Of a stretch of 64,000 nt of DNA, positions 42,620-51,238 are shown piece by piece. The translations under genes and the position numbers were made by a program. Below the pieces are notes generated by a model that worked only from the letters and a program-made list of their open reading frames with translations, did no database searches and was not told the origin of the DNA. Origin of the DNA: an uncultured Robinsoniella sp. (GTDB lineage Bacteria > Bacillota > Clostridia > Lachnospirales > Lachnospiraceae); contig UQGG01000005.1 in assembly GCA_900540475.1 (NCBI GenBank), forward strand, positions 1-64,000, in the 5' to 3' direction. Within the stretch, counting starts at the first letter, position 1; the number at the start of each line of letters is the position of its first letter.

Positions 42620-43396
42620 ATGTTAAAATTAGATCAGATAAATAAGTCCTATGATGGAGTCAGTATTTTGAAGGATATCAGTTTAGAAATAGAGGATGGC
42701 CAGATTGTTTCAATCCTGGGACCGTCCGGATGCGGAAAAACAACGCTTTTAAATTTAATTCTGGGAATTACCGATGTGGATAACGGAAGAATTATTTTTA
42801 ACGATGTGGACATTACCTATGTACCGATGGAAGAGCGCGGATTCAATATTGTGTTTCAGGATTATGCGCTGTTCCCCAACCTGAATGTATATAAGAACAT
42901 TACATACGGTTTAAAAAATAAGCCGCTGATCGCTTCTAAAAATGAAGTAGAAGAATTAATTGATCTCCTGGGCCTTAGGGAGCATTTGTCAAAGAAGATT
43001 GACCAGCTCTCAGGCGGTCAGAAACAGAGAGTGGCGCTGGCGAGGACCATGGTAATGAAACCGAAGATTCTCCTGCTGGATGAGCCGCTGAGTGCCTTAG
43101 ACGGGGTAATTAAGGAGTCCATTAAGGAAAGAATCAAAACCATTGCAAAAGAATATCATCTTACAACGATTATAGTAACCCATGATCCGGAAGAAGCGCT
43201 GACATTGTCCGACCGTGTACTCATCGTAAATGAAGGCGGTATCTCCCAGTACGGCAAGCCGGAGGATATTATTCAGAAACCGGAAAATGATTTTGTAAAA
43301 AACTTCATATTAAATCAGTTAGAAATTAAGAGAAATAATATTTTCACCCTATTCCAAATGCCGGGAAAAAACAATTTCGTTTCTCAGGCGGTATAG
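42620..43396 (+). CDS. ABC transporter ATP-binding protein, 2-aminoethylphosphonate import
   Basis: A 258-residue importer ATPase of the Fe3+/polyamine/phosphonate (PhnT-like) group. Walker A GPSGCGKT (about residues 34-41), signature LSGGQKQR, Walker B ILLLDEPLSALD and the H-loop VTHDPEEA are intact. It lacks the C-terminal TOBE regulatory domain of FbpC and PotA. AAAGGAG precedes the ATG. It stands first in the operon with its permease and binding protein. Confidence 0.9.
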   Translation: MLKLDQINKSYDGVSILKDISLEIEDGQIVSILGPSGCGKTTLLNLILGITDVDNGRIIFNDVDITYVPMEERGFNIVFQDYALFPNLNVYKNITYGLKNKPLIASKNEVEELIDLLGLREHLSKKIDQLSGGQKQRVALARTMVMKPKILLLDEPLSALDGVIKESIKERIKTIAKEYHLTTIIVTHDPEEALTLSDRVLIVNEGGISQYGKPEDIIQKPENDFVKNFILNQLEIKRNNIFTLFQMPGKNNFVSQAV

Positions 43397-43400
43397 GATT

Positions 43401-45026
43401 ATGAAGAAAAATAAAGAAGTTAAAGTTGTATTCATTCTGCTGGCGCTGCTTTTTCTGATCTTTCTCGCAGTGCCGGTGGTACAGCTTCTATTAAAGTCCA
43501 TCCTGGGCGGTTCCGGCATCAGCCTGGAATATTATAAGGCAGTATTTACGGGCAGGGGATTTGGAAAAGCCGTGGGAAACAGCTTTTTGATTGCAGGAGT
43601 CAGTGCAACGGTAACGACGCTGCTGGCATTCTTTATGGCATATACCATTCACTATACCAATATTGCATCGTTCTATAAGAAAATTATTAGAGGAGTGGCA
43701 GTTTTACCTATGCTGCTGCCGACGATTACATACGGATTTGCCATTATCTATTCGTTTGGAAAACAGGGACTTCTCACAAAACTGTTTGGAACACAGCTAT
43801 TTGAAATATATGGATTTAACGGGTTGCTGTTAGGATATGTGATATATACGCTTCCCATTTCCTTTATGCTGATTGACAATACCATGCGGTTTATAGATAA
43901 AAAATATATGATCGTATCCAGAATTATGGGTGACAATGGATTGTCCACCTTTTGGATTACGGTTGTAAGGCCATTGCTTGGGACTTTGGCGGCATCTTTT
44001 ATCCAGTCGTTTTTCCTGTGTTTTACGGATTTCGGAATACCGGCATCGGTAGGCGGGGAATTTGATGTAATCGCCAGTGTGCTGTATAACCAGATGCTTG
44101 GAAGCATACCGGATTTCAACAAAGGAGCAGTCGTGGCGGTAGTGATGCTGGTTCCTTCCATTGTCAGTATCCTGGTGCTGCATTATCTGGAAAAATACAA
44201 TGTCCGGTACAATAAAATATCTGCAATTGAGATTAAGAGAAACATAAAGCGGGATACAGCATGCGGAATCATCAGTGGAATCTTTATGCTCTGCATCGTA
44301 TCCATATTCCTGGTAATATTTATAATTCCATTCGTGGAAGAATGGCCTTACAATATACAGTTTACCTTAAAAAACTTTCAGAATGTTCTGTCAGATCCAA
44401 ATCTGTCGAATGTATATACGAATTCTTTATTTGTAGCTGTGGTTACAGCAGTCTGCGGGACATTGACTGCCTATGGGGCTGCCCTGGTTACAGCCAGAAG
44501 CACCATTAACAGCAAATTAAAAAGCGTAATCGAGAGCATAGCCCTCATTACAAATACCATTCCCGGGATGGTTTTGGGTCTTGCATTCCTGTTTGCATTT
44601 TCTGGAAGCAGCCTGCAGAATACATTTTTTATCATTATTATATGTAATATCGTTCATTTCTTCTCTACACCTTACTTAATGATGAAGAATTCTCTGACAA
44701 AAATGAATGCATCCTGGGAAACAACTGCGAAACTCATGGGCGATAACTGGATTAAAACGGTCATCCGGATTGTAACGCCCAATGCAGTTTCCACAATTCT
44801 GGAAGTTTTCAGTTACTATTTTATCAATGCCATGGTGACAATCAGTGCGGTTATTTTTATTGCAGGAGCCCGTACGATGGTAATCACCACCAAAATCAAA
44901 GAATTACAGCACTATGCAAAATTTAATGAAATCTTTGTACTATCGCTGTTAATTTTATTTACCAATATCGGTGGGAAAATTTTATTTAAGTGGCTGGCTA
45001 GTGCTACATCCAGTCAGAAATCATAG
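43401..45026 (+). CDS. ABC transporter permease, fused two-domain, 2-aminoethylphosphonate import
   Basis: A 541-residue permease with two binding-protein-dependent transport domains, each with about six membrane segments (about residues 60-270 and 325-530), as in FbpB and the PhnU/PhnV pair fused. EAA-loop-like sequences ('SRIMGDNGLSTFWITVVRPLL' split over residues 173-193, 'TAKLMGDNWIKTVIRIVTP') mark the ATPase contacts in each half. It follows the ATPase by 4 bp. Its 3' end (from 45017) forms the left arm of a large inverted repeat. Confidence 0.9.
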   Translation: MKKNKEVKVVFILLALLFLIFLAVPVVQLLLKSILGGSGISLEYYKAVFTGRGFGKAVGNSFLIAGVSATVTTLLAFFMAYTIHYTNIASFYKKIIRGVAVLPMLLPTITYGFAIIYSFGKQGLLTKLFGTQLFEIYGFNGLLLGYVIYTLPISFMLIDNTMRFIDKKYMIVSRIMGDNGLSTFWITVVRPLLGTLAASFIQSFFLCFTDFGIPASVGGEFDVIASVLYNQMLGSIPDFNKGAVVAVVMLVPSIVSILVLHYLEKYNVRYNKISAIEIKRNIKRDTACGIISGIFMLCIVSIFLVIFIIPFVEEWPYNIQFTLKNFQNVLSDPNLSNVYTNSLFVAVVTAVCGTLTAYGAALVTARSTINSKLKSVIESIALITNTIPGMVLGLAFLFAFSGSSLQNTFFIIIICNIVHFFSTPYLMMKNSLTKMNASWETTAKLMGDNWIKTVIRIVTPNAVSTILEVFSYYFINAMVTISAVIFIAGARTMVITTKIKELQHYAKFNEIFVLSLLILFTNIGGKILFKWLASATSSQKS

Positions 45027-45144
45027 TAGCAGTGCTGAATATTTTGTCAGGCTGCAAGGCGGAGGATGGAAGCGGAGTGGTTCCTCCACTGACTGACGAC
45101 AACGCGGCAGATGGCAAAATAGGCAGTGCAGCTACTATGGTTTC
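45017..45144. repeat. Large imperfect inverted-repeat element (128 bp)
   Basis: Outer arms GAAATCATAGTAGC (45017-45030) and GCTACTATGGTTTC (45131-45144) pair with one mismatch. Inside, ATTTTGTCAGGCTGC pairs imperfectly with GCGGCAGATGGCAAAAT, and GGAGGA with TCCTCC. The left arm overlaps the permease stop. It looks like a REP/BIME-like palindromic unit, placed between membrane and binding-protein genes where such units can protect or separate mRNA segments. Confidence 0.65.
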
Positions 45145-45198
45145 TGGCAGGATGGAGTACTAATCGCAAACAAAGAAATTCTAAAGGAGAATAATATT

Positions 45199-46191
45199 AT
45201 GAAAAGATGGAAAAGAGCAACAGCTGCACTAATGGCAGGAGTAATTCTGGCATCGGGAACCTTAATGGCTGGGTGCGGTAAAAAAAATGATCAGGTAATT
45301 ATCTATTCCAATGCGGATGACGAGGCTATGACAGCCATGAAAAATGCCCTGGATAACAATGGATTTAAAGACAAATACATACTGCAGTCTTTTGGAACCT
45401 CCGAACTTGGCGGAAAGCTGCTGGCGGAAGGAACCAATATAGAAGCAGATTTAGTAACCATGAGTTCTTTCTATATTGACAGCGCACAGCAGCAAAACAC
45501 CATGTTCAAAGATCTGACATTTGATCATAAAACATTAACAGAGTACCCATCCTACTATGCCCCCATTACCGCTCAGGAAGGTGCGATCATCGTGAATACG
45601 GAACTTATGAAAGCGCAGAACCTTCCCATGCCAAAGTCCTTAAAAGACCTTGCAGATCCTCAGTATAAAGATATGGTTTCCGTAACGGATATCATGTCAT
45701 CTTCCACCGCATGGCTGCTGATCCAGGCGCTGGTATCTGCATATGGCGAGGATGGAGCAAAAGACGTGCTGACCCAAATTTATGAAAATGCAGGACCGCA
45801 TATTGAAGACTCCGGTTCAGGACCAATAAAAAAAGTACGTGCAGGTGAAGTTGCGATTGGATTTGGATTAAGACATCAGGCAGTGGCGGATAAAAAGAGC
45901 GGGCTTCCAATTGATTACGTAGATCCTGAAGAAGGCAATTTCTCTCTGACAGAATCTGTTGCAGTAATTGATAAGGGTGATAAAACAAACGAAATGGCAA
46001 TGGAGATGGCGGACTGCATTATTAATAAAGGCAGGGCAGAATTAATTCAGACATACCCGATTCCCATCTATGAAGGAGAAACCGCCGACAGTGATAATAT
46101 GTCTGGAAATCCGAAAATATTTGAAGAAGCACTGACAGTGGATGTATTAAAGAAACATCAGGAATTGTCAGAAAGCAGTAAAGCAAAATAA
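45199..46191 (+). CDS. Extracellular solute-binding lipoprotein, 2-aminoethylphosphonate import
   Basis: A 330-residue lipoprotein: signal peptide to about residue 25, lipobox LMAGC, then a periplasmic-binding fold of the Fe3+/PhnS/AepX-like type ('VIIYSNADDEAMTAMKNAL' near the N terminus, 'GSGPIKKVRAGEVAIGFGLRHQA'). It delivers the substrate to the preceding permease. The substrate assignment rests on linkage to phnW and phnX. AAAGGAG lies upstream of the ATG. Confidence 0.88.
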   Translation: MKRWKRATAALMAGVILASGTLMAGCGKKNDQVIIYSNADDEAMTAMKNALDNNGFKDKYILQSFGTSELGGKLLAEGTNIEADLVTMSSFYIDSAQQQNTMFKDLTFDHKTLTEYPSYYAPITAQEGAIIVNTELMKAQNLPMPKSLKDLADPQYKDMVSVTDIMSSSTAWLLIQALVSAYGEDGAKDVLTQIYENAGPHIEDSGSGPIKKVRAGEVAIGFGLRHQAVADKKSGLPIDYVDPEEGNFSLTESVAVIDKGDKTNEMAMEMADCIINKGRAELIQTYPIPIYEGETADSDNMSGNPKIFEEALTVDVLKKHQELSESSKAK

Positions 46192-46441
46192 AGCACAGTC
46201 GCCCGCAGACTAAAAAATTTTAAGGGGCGGGGGTAATATAGCGGTCATACCATTCATGAATAAACCGCAGTAAAATAAAGTAAAGAAAAATGCAGAGTAA
46301 AATATAGAACGCAGCAGCATTTTAATGGATTATAACACAATGTTATATTCAAATATTCAATAAATCAAAATACACATTAAAAGTTAAATGCAATGAAAAT
46401 TCAAATAAAATACATCAATCATATTAAGGAGATACGCAGAA
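46192..46441 (+). other. Spacer between binding protein gene and phnW
   Basis: An AT-rich 250-bp gap without a gene. TATAACACAATGTTATA (46331-46347) is a perfect 17-bp palindrome. No strong terminator is seen, so phnW and phnX are probably transcribed with the transporter, perhaps with help from an internal promoter. Confidence 0.4.
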
Positions 46442-47533
46442 ATGAATAATTATAAATTATTAACCCCGGGACCATTAACAACAACAGAGACAGTGAAAAA
46501 GGAAATGATGTTTGACCATTGCACCTGGGATGACGATTACAAACAGATTACATTGAAGATCAGAAAACAACTGCTTGAACTGGCACATGTATCCGAAGAA
46601 GACTATACGGTAGTATTGATGCAGGGCAGCGGAACATTCGGAGTTGAATCTGTCCTTACCAGCGTAATCGGTGATGGGGAAAAATTGTTAATTGCATCCA
46701 ATGGAGCATATGGCGAACGTATGGGAGACATTGTCAAACACGCAAAAATCCCTTATACTTTATACCAGCAGGATTATGACAAGGTTCCGGATGCTGAGAA
46801 AATAGCGGAATTGCTGGATGCTGATCCTCAGATCACACATGTGTCTATGGTACACAGTGAAACAACTTCCGGCATCTTAAATGATATCCAGGCAGTTGCA
46901 AAGGTTGTAAAAGAAAGAGGACGCACCTTTATCGTAGATGCAATGAGCAGCTTTGGAGGCGTGGAAATACCGGTTGGTGATTGGGGAATAGATTTCATCG
47001 TAAGCAGTGCCAATAAATGCATCCAGGGAGTGCCGGGATTCTCCTTTATTATAGCGAATAAACAGAAGCTGATGGAAAGTAAGGGAAAGGCAAGAAGCCT
47101 GTCACTGGATTTATATGATCAGTGGGAAACAATGAACAAGGATGGAAAATGGAGATTTACATCCCCGACCCATGTAGTTCTGGCATTTTCAAAAGCATTA
47201 GACGAACTTCATGCAGAAGGTGGAATCGAAGCCAGAAGCAAACGTTACTATGACAATAACAGACTTTTAATCGAGAAATTAGAAAAAATGGGGGTTCGGC
47301 CATATATCGGAGGTACGCTTCAGGGACCGATCATCACAACCTTTTTCTATCCGGATAACCATAAGTTTTCCTTTGAGGAAATGTACCTCTATATCAAAGA
47401 AAGAGGTTATGCTATCTATCCTGGAAAAGTAACGGAAGCAGATACTTTCCGGATCGGCAACATCGGAGAGATTTATAGAGAAGATATCGAAAAGTTATGT
47501 GAGATTATGGAAGCATTCTTCGGACAACATTAA
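46442..47533 (+). CDS. phnW: 2-aminoethylphosphonate:pyruvate aminotransferase
   Basis: A 363-residue class V PLP enzyme that transfers the amino group of 2-aminoethylphosphonate to pyruvate, giving phosphonoacetaldehyde and alanine. The start 'LLTPGPLTTTETVK', the 'MLQGSGTFGVES'-like substrate loop, 'VDAMSSFGG' and PLP-binding Lys192 in SANKCIQGVPGF are typical. Full family length. AAGGAGA lies upstream. PhnX follows 36 bp later. Confidence 0.95.
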   Translation: MNNYKLLTPGPLTTTETVKKEMMFDHCTWDDDYKQITLKIRKQLLELAHVSEEDYTVVLMQGSGTFGVESVLTSVIGDGEKLLIASNGAYGERMGDIVKHAKIPYTLYQQDYDKVPDAEKIAELLDADPQITHVSMVHSETTSGILNDIQAVAKVVKERGRTFIVDAMSSFGGVEIPVGDWGIDFIVSSANKCIQGVPGFSFIIANKQKLMESKGKARSLSLDLYDQWETMNKDGKWRFTSPTHVVLAFSKALDELHAEGGIEARSKRYYDNNRLLIEKLEKMGVRPYIGGTLQGPIITTFFYPDNHKFSFEEMYLYIKERGYAIYPGKVTEADTFRIGNIGEIYREDIEKLCEIMEAFFGQH

Positions 47534-47569
47534 AATGTAACCGCAGTGATAAGAAAAGGAGATCAGAAC

Positions 47570-48337
47570 ATGAGTAAGATAGAGGCAGTTATTTTAGATT
47601 GGGCAGGCACTAGCGTAGACTATGGATGTTTTGCACCGGTACAGGCATTTGTGGAAGTATTTAAGCACTTTGGGATTGAGCCTACGATGGAAGAAGTAAG
47701 AAAGCCAATGGGTATGCTGAAAAGAGATCATATCCGTACTATGCTTGCAATGTCTCGTATACAGACATTGTGGGTGGAGAAGTATCATGGTCCATCTGGG
47801 GAAACTGATGTGGAAAAGCTCTATGAGCTATTCGAGAGTAAATTGCTGGGTATATTGGACGGATTTGCACAGCCCAAGCCCTACGTGCTGGAAACAGTAG
47901 CAAAACTGAGAGAAAAAGGAATCAAAATCGGATCAACAACGGGCTATACAGATATTATGATGGATATCGTTACCAAAAAGGCAAAAGAAGCCGGATATGA
48001 GCCGGATGCATGGTTCAGCCCTGATGCTGTAGGCAGTATGGGACGTCCATATCCATTTATGATCTTCAAGAATATGGAGACTCTTAAAATATCATCCGTT
48101 CAAAGCGTAATAAAAGTGGGAGACACCGTATCGGACATAAAAGAAGGAAAAAATGCCGGAGTATATACTGTGGGCATCCTGGAAGGCAGTTCCGAAATGG
48201 CACTTACCCAGGCGGAATATGAGGCGCTTTCCGAAGAAGAAAAACAGGTGGAACTGGACAGAGTAAGTAAAATATATGAAGATGCAGGTGCTGACTGTGT
48301 GATAAAGGATGTCCGGGGGATTTTAGAATTAATATAA
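47570..48337 (+). CDS. phnX: Phosphonoacetaldehyde hydrolase (phosphonatase)
   Basis: A 255-residue HAD-family enzyme cleaving the C-P bond of phosphonoacetaldehyde to acetaldehyde and phosphate. Nucleophile Asp10 is in LDWAGTSVDYG, and the Schiff-base lysine is Lys51 in KPMGMLKRDHIR, the residue that distinguishes phosphonatases from other HAD enzymes. The start at 47570 has AAAGGAGA upstream; the frame from 47546 begins before that site. It ends the operon. Confidence 0.96.
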   Translation: MSKIEAVILDWAGTSVDYGCFAPVQAFVEVFKHFGIEPTMEEVRKPMGMLKRDHIRTMLAMSRIQTLWVEKYHGPSGETDVEKLYELFESKLLGILDGFAQPKPYVLETVAKLREKGIKIGSTTGYTDIMMDIVTKKAKEAGYEPDAWFSPDAVGSMGRPYPFMIFKNMETLKISSVQSVIKVGDTVSDIKEGKNAGVYTVGILEGSSEMALTQAEYEALSEEEKQVELDRVSKIYEDAGADCVIKDVRGILELI

Positions 48338-48346
48338 TGTAGATGC

Positions 48347-48392
48347 AAAAACCTTGAACCGACACATATATGTGTTTAGTTCAAGGTTTTTT
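48347..48392 (+). terminator. Intrinsic terminator after phnX
   Basis: AAAACCTTGAAC pairs with GTTCAAGGTTTT, with CACATATATGTG nested inside and a T-run after it. Confidence 0.88.
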
Positions 48393-48573
48393 GTATTACA
48401 GTTAATGATTTGCAGTGTTAAAAAAACAATAAGATGACATTATAAATATAAGTTGAAAAAATTTAATTATTATGTTACAATGCAATACATCTAATAGGTT
48501 CTCTATTATAATTCTTTTCTATCTATTTAAAATTCCACCCCATTGTAAATAAAAAATTTAAGAAAGGTAATTG

Positions 48574-49611
48574 ATGAAAGTTTTGATAAATGAAAATAAT
48601 TCATTTTTAGTTTCCAATATAGAAACTGAAAAGATCAAGGGAGAAAAAGAAAACAATACATATCATATTTACGATAAAATATTTAAAAGAATATTAACTT
48701 TGTCAAAAAAAGCGGTCATTCATTTAATTAATGGCTTATTTCAACAGAATTATCCGCAAGACAGCAAAGTAGAATACAATTGGACAGAACATGTGGATAA
48801 AGACTTAAGAAGAACGATAGCAGATACAATTATTACCATTAATCAAACCGACAGTTATCATTTGGAAGCGCAAATGTACCAGGATGAACAAATTGTTTTG
48901 CGGATGTTTGAATATGGATATCATCATTCCATGAAGAGCCGGCAATTTCAGGACACTATCGTTTTTCCTGAGCCTGTAATCATATATCTGGCGGATAATT
49001 ATGAAAAAATCCCTGATTATTATCTGCTGAATATTGAATTTAAAGGACAGGGAAATTTTTCTTACAAGGTTCCTACCATTAAATATTTATCAGAACAATT
49101 AGAAGAACTCAATCGCAATAAAATGATAATATTAATCCCTTTTCAGTTGTTACGGCTGCGTAAGGCATTAAAGAAAGAGCGCAGCAATGAGAATATAGAA
49201 GCATTGAAAAAGTTGATAAAAACTGATATAATCGGAAGTATCATAGAGAATGAAAAGCTGGGGAATATAACCAAAGATGATGCAAGACGATTAAAACGTC
49301 TTACACTGCAGTTATACCATCATATCTACGACCGATATGAAGAACTGGAGGAAAGGGGTGTGTCAGAGATGGTAGAAGAGGCACTGGTATTAGATATTGA
49401 CATTATTGAGTATGAAAATAATAAAAAATTAGAAGAATTAAAAGCAAAACTTGAAAGAGAGAAGCAAGAGGAAATAGATAAAATCACCGAGCAAAAAAAT
49501 AAAGAGTTAAAAGCCATGAGATTACTGCTGGAACAAAAATCTAAAGATGATATTCAAGAAGAGACAGGTCTGACGGATGAGCAGTTAGAGACATTGATCC
49601 AGGGGAAATAA
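48574..49611 (+). CDS. Rpn-family PD-(D/E)XK nuclease / putative transposase
   Basis: A 345-residue protein. The N-terminal half holds the PD-(D/E)XK core: an acidic residue in 'DTIITINQTDSYHLEAQMYQDEQ' (residues about 87-109), where the Asp and the ExQ motif are expected catalytic elements of Rpn (recombination-promoting nuclease) proteins. Residues about 265-325 are a Lys/Glu coiled coil and the end ('DDIQEETGLTDEQLETLI') resembles a short helix-turn-helix. The DNA is clearly more AT-rich than neighbouring operons, consistent with horizontal gain. It is a solitary gene. Confidence 0.8.
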   Translation: MKVLINENNSFLVSNIETEKIKGEKENNTYHIYDKIFKRILTLSKKAVIHLINGLFQQNYPQDSKVEYNWTEHVDKDLRRTIADTIITINQTDSYHLEAQMYQDEQIVLRMFEYGYHHSMKSRQFQDTIVFPEPVIIYLADNYEKIPDYYLLNIEFKGQGNFSYKVPTIKYLSEQLEELNRNKMIILIPFQLLRLRKALKKERSNENIEALKKLIKTDIIGSIIENEKLGNITKDDARRLKRLTLQLYHHIYDRYEELEERGVSEMVEEALVLDIDIIEYENNKKLEELKAKLEREKQEEIDKITEQKNKELKAMRLLLEQKSKDDIQEETGLTDEQLETLIQGK

Positions 49612-49654
49612 GGTACTCAAATTAGAAATCAACCGAAAGATCCTGAAAAAGATC

Positions 49655-49683
49655 TTGACATCTCCAGCAAAAAATGTTATGTT
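49655..49683 (+). promoter_or_regulatory. Promoter of the AICAR formyltransferase gene
   Basis: TTGACA (49655-49660) and TATGTT (49678-49683) with a 17-bp spacer, just before the ZTP riboswitch. Confidence 0.7.
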
Positions 49684-49689
49684 GATTTT

Positions 49690-49786
49690 AGTTATACGAC
49701 TGACGGAAGTGGAATTAACCACGTGAAGTATAATGATAATGAGCCGACCGTCTGGGCAGAGAGCCCGGGTAGTAGGCTCTTTTTTA
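49690..49786 (+). promoter_or_regulatory. ZTP (pfl) riboswitch with terminator
   Basis: ACTGACGGAAGTGG followed by a hairpin (GTGG/CCAC) and the invariant GCCGACCGTCTGGGCA segment are the two conserved halves of the ZMP/ZTP aptamer. GAGCC and GGCTC (49741-49779) form the overlapping terminator with TTTTTT after it. It precedes an AICAR formyltransferase, the enzyme that consumes ZMP, so high ZMP should turn expression on. Confidence 0.9.
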
Positions 49787-49828
49787 TCAAATATAAACCA
49801 TTAGCAATTTAAAAGGAGTGTAACAGTG

Positions 49829-51004
49829 ATGAAAGAATTCGAATTGAAGTACGGTTGTAACCCAAATCAGAAACCAGCTAAGATTTTTATGAAAGAGGGA
49901 GAACTCCCAATCAAGATTTTAAACGGCAGACCAGGTTACATAAATCTTATGGATGCTTTTAACAGCTGGCAGTTAGTCAAGGAATTAAAGGCCGCAACAG
50001 GCATGGTAGCAGCAGCTTCTTTCAAGCATGTAAGTCCGGCAGGTGCAGCTGTAGCAGAACCCCTTGATGAAACAATGAAAAAGATCTATTTTGTTGAAGG
50101 CTGCCCGTTAACAGATGCTTCCACTGCATATATCCGTGCAAGAGGTGCAGACAGAATGTCTTCTTATGGTGATTTCGCAGCACTGTCAGACGAATGTGAT
50201 GAAGCAACTGCATTATATATTAAACGAGAAGTTTCAGATGGTATTATAGCACCTTCTTATTCTGAAAAAGCTTTAGAAATCCTGAAAGCGAAAAAGGGCG
50301 GAAATTATGTTGTGATCCAGATGGATCCGGATTACGTACCGGCGGTACAGGAAACAAAAGACATCTTTGGAATCACATTTGAGCAGGGAAGAAATAATAT
50401 TGTAATTAATAAAGAAATGCTGCAGCAGAATATCCCCACTCAGGTAAAAGATATGACGGAAGCAGCAAAAAGAGATTTATTGATATCACTGATTACATTA
50501 AAATATACACAGTCCAATTCAGTATGCTACGTAAAAGACGGACAGGCAATCGGAGTCGGTGCAGGACAGCAGTCCAGAGTACACTGTACGAGACTTGCAG
50601 GAAATAAAGCAGATGTATGGTATTTAAGACAGCACGCAAAAGTTCTGAATCTTCCATTTAAAGAAGGCGTAAGAAGAGCTGACAGAGATAATGCAATTGA
50701 TGTCTATGTATCAGACGATTATGACGATGTATTGCGTGACGGTATGTGGGAAGCAGTATTTACCGTAAAACCGGAACCATTGACAAAAGAAGAAAAAGTG
50801 GAATGGCTGAAGACAATGGACAATGTAGCGCTTGGGTCCGATGCATTCTTCCCATTTGGCGATAATATTGAGAGAGCACACAAGAGCGGTGTTAAGTTTG
50901 TAGCACAGGCTGGTGGTTCTGTAAGAGATGACAATGTAATTGATACCTGTGATAAATATGGTATTGCGATGGCAATGACAGGGGTACGTTTCTTCCATCA
51001 CTAA
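49829..51004 (+). CDS. AICAR formyltransferase, stand-alone (PurH N-terminal partner absent)
   Basis: A 391-residue protein containing only the phosphoribosylaminoimidazolecarboxamide formyltransferase part of PurH. Family segments 'ELKYGCNPNQKPAKI', 'AASFKHVSPAGAAVA', 'QSNSVCYVKDGQAIGVGAGQQSRVHCTRLA', split over residues about 229-258, and 'FFPFGDNIERAHKSGVKFVAQAGGSVRDD', near the C terminus, are conserved. The inosinicase (IMP cyclohydrolase) domain is missing and must be encoded elsewhere. ATG 49829 or GTG 49826 both fit AAAGGAG; the ATG is chosen. It is under ZTP riboswitch control. Confidence 0.92.
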   Translation: MKEFELKYGCNPNQKPAKIFMKEGELPIKILNGRPGYINLMDAFNSWQLVKELKAATGMVAAASFKHVSPAGAAVAEPLDETMKKIYFVEGCPLTDASTAYIRARGADRMSSYGDFAALSDECDEATALYIKREVSDGIIAPSYSEKALEILKAKKGGNYVVIQMDPDYVPAVQETKDIFGITFEQGRNNIVINKEMLQQNIPTQVKDMTEAAKRDLLISLITLKYTQSNSVCYVKDGQAIGVGAGQQSRVHCTRLAGNKADVWYLRQHAKVLNLPFKEGVRRADRDNAIDVYVSDDYDDVLRDGMWEAVFTVKPEPLTKEEKVEWLKTMDNVALGSDAFFPFGDNIERAHKSGVKFVAQAGGSVRDDNVIDTCDKYGIAMAMTGVRFFHH

Positions 51005-51028
51005 AACAGTCTTTAAAATGATAAAATT

Positions 51029-51072
51029 ACCGTTGTGCCGGCATTTGATTCTTGCTGGCGCAGCGGTTTTTT
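51029..51072 (+). terminator. Intrinsic terminator after the AICAR formyltransferase gene
   Basis: ACCGTTGTGCCGGCA pairs, with mismatches, with TGCTGGCGCAGCGGT, followed by TTTTT. Confidence 0.8.
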
Positions 51073-51181
51073 GCGGCTTTTTTTGAATTTAAAAAAAAAT
51101 ATTGCGAATTTTCTGTAAATCCTTTAATATAATCTATATACCGCTAAGGTTTTTTGTATTTATAGTACATAGGGAGTAATT

Positions 51182-51206
51182 CCAACCGGGTAAGTTCGTC
51201 GGTTGG
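51182..51206 (+). other. Hairpin in the leader of the Met-rich lipoprotein gene
   Basis: CCAACCG and CGGTTGG are perfect 7-bp arms around an 11-nt loop, 32 bp before the start codon. There is no T-run; it may influence translation. A TATAAT box occurs near 51129. Confidence 0.4.
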
Positions 51207-51238
51207 CATCAAAGCGTGTTAGAAAAGGAGGAAAAAAT

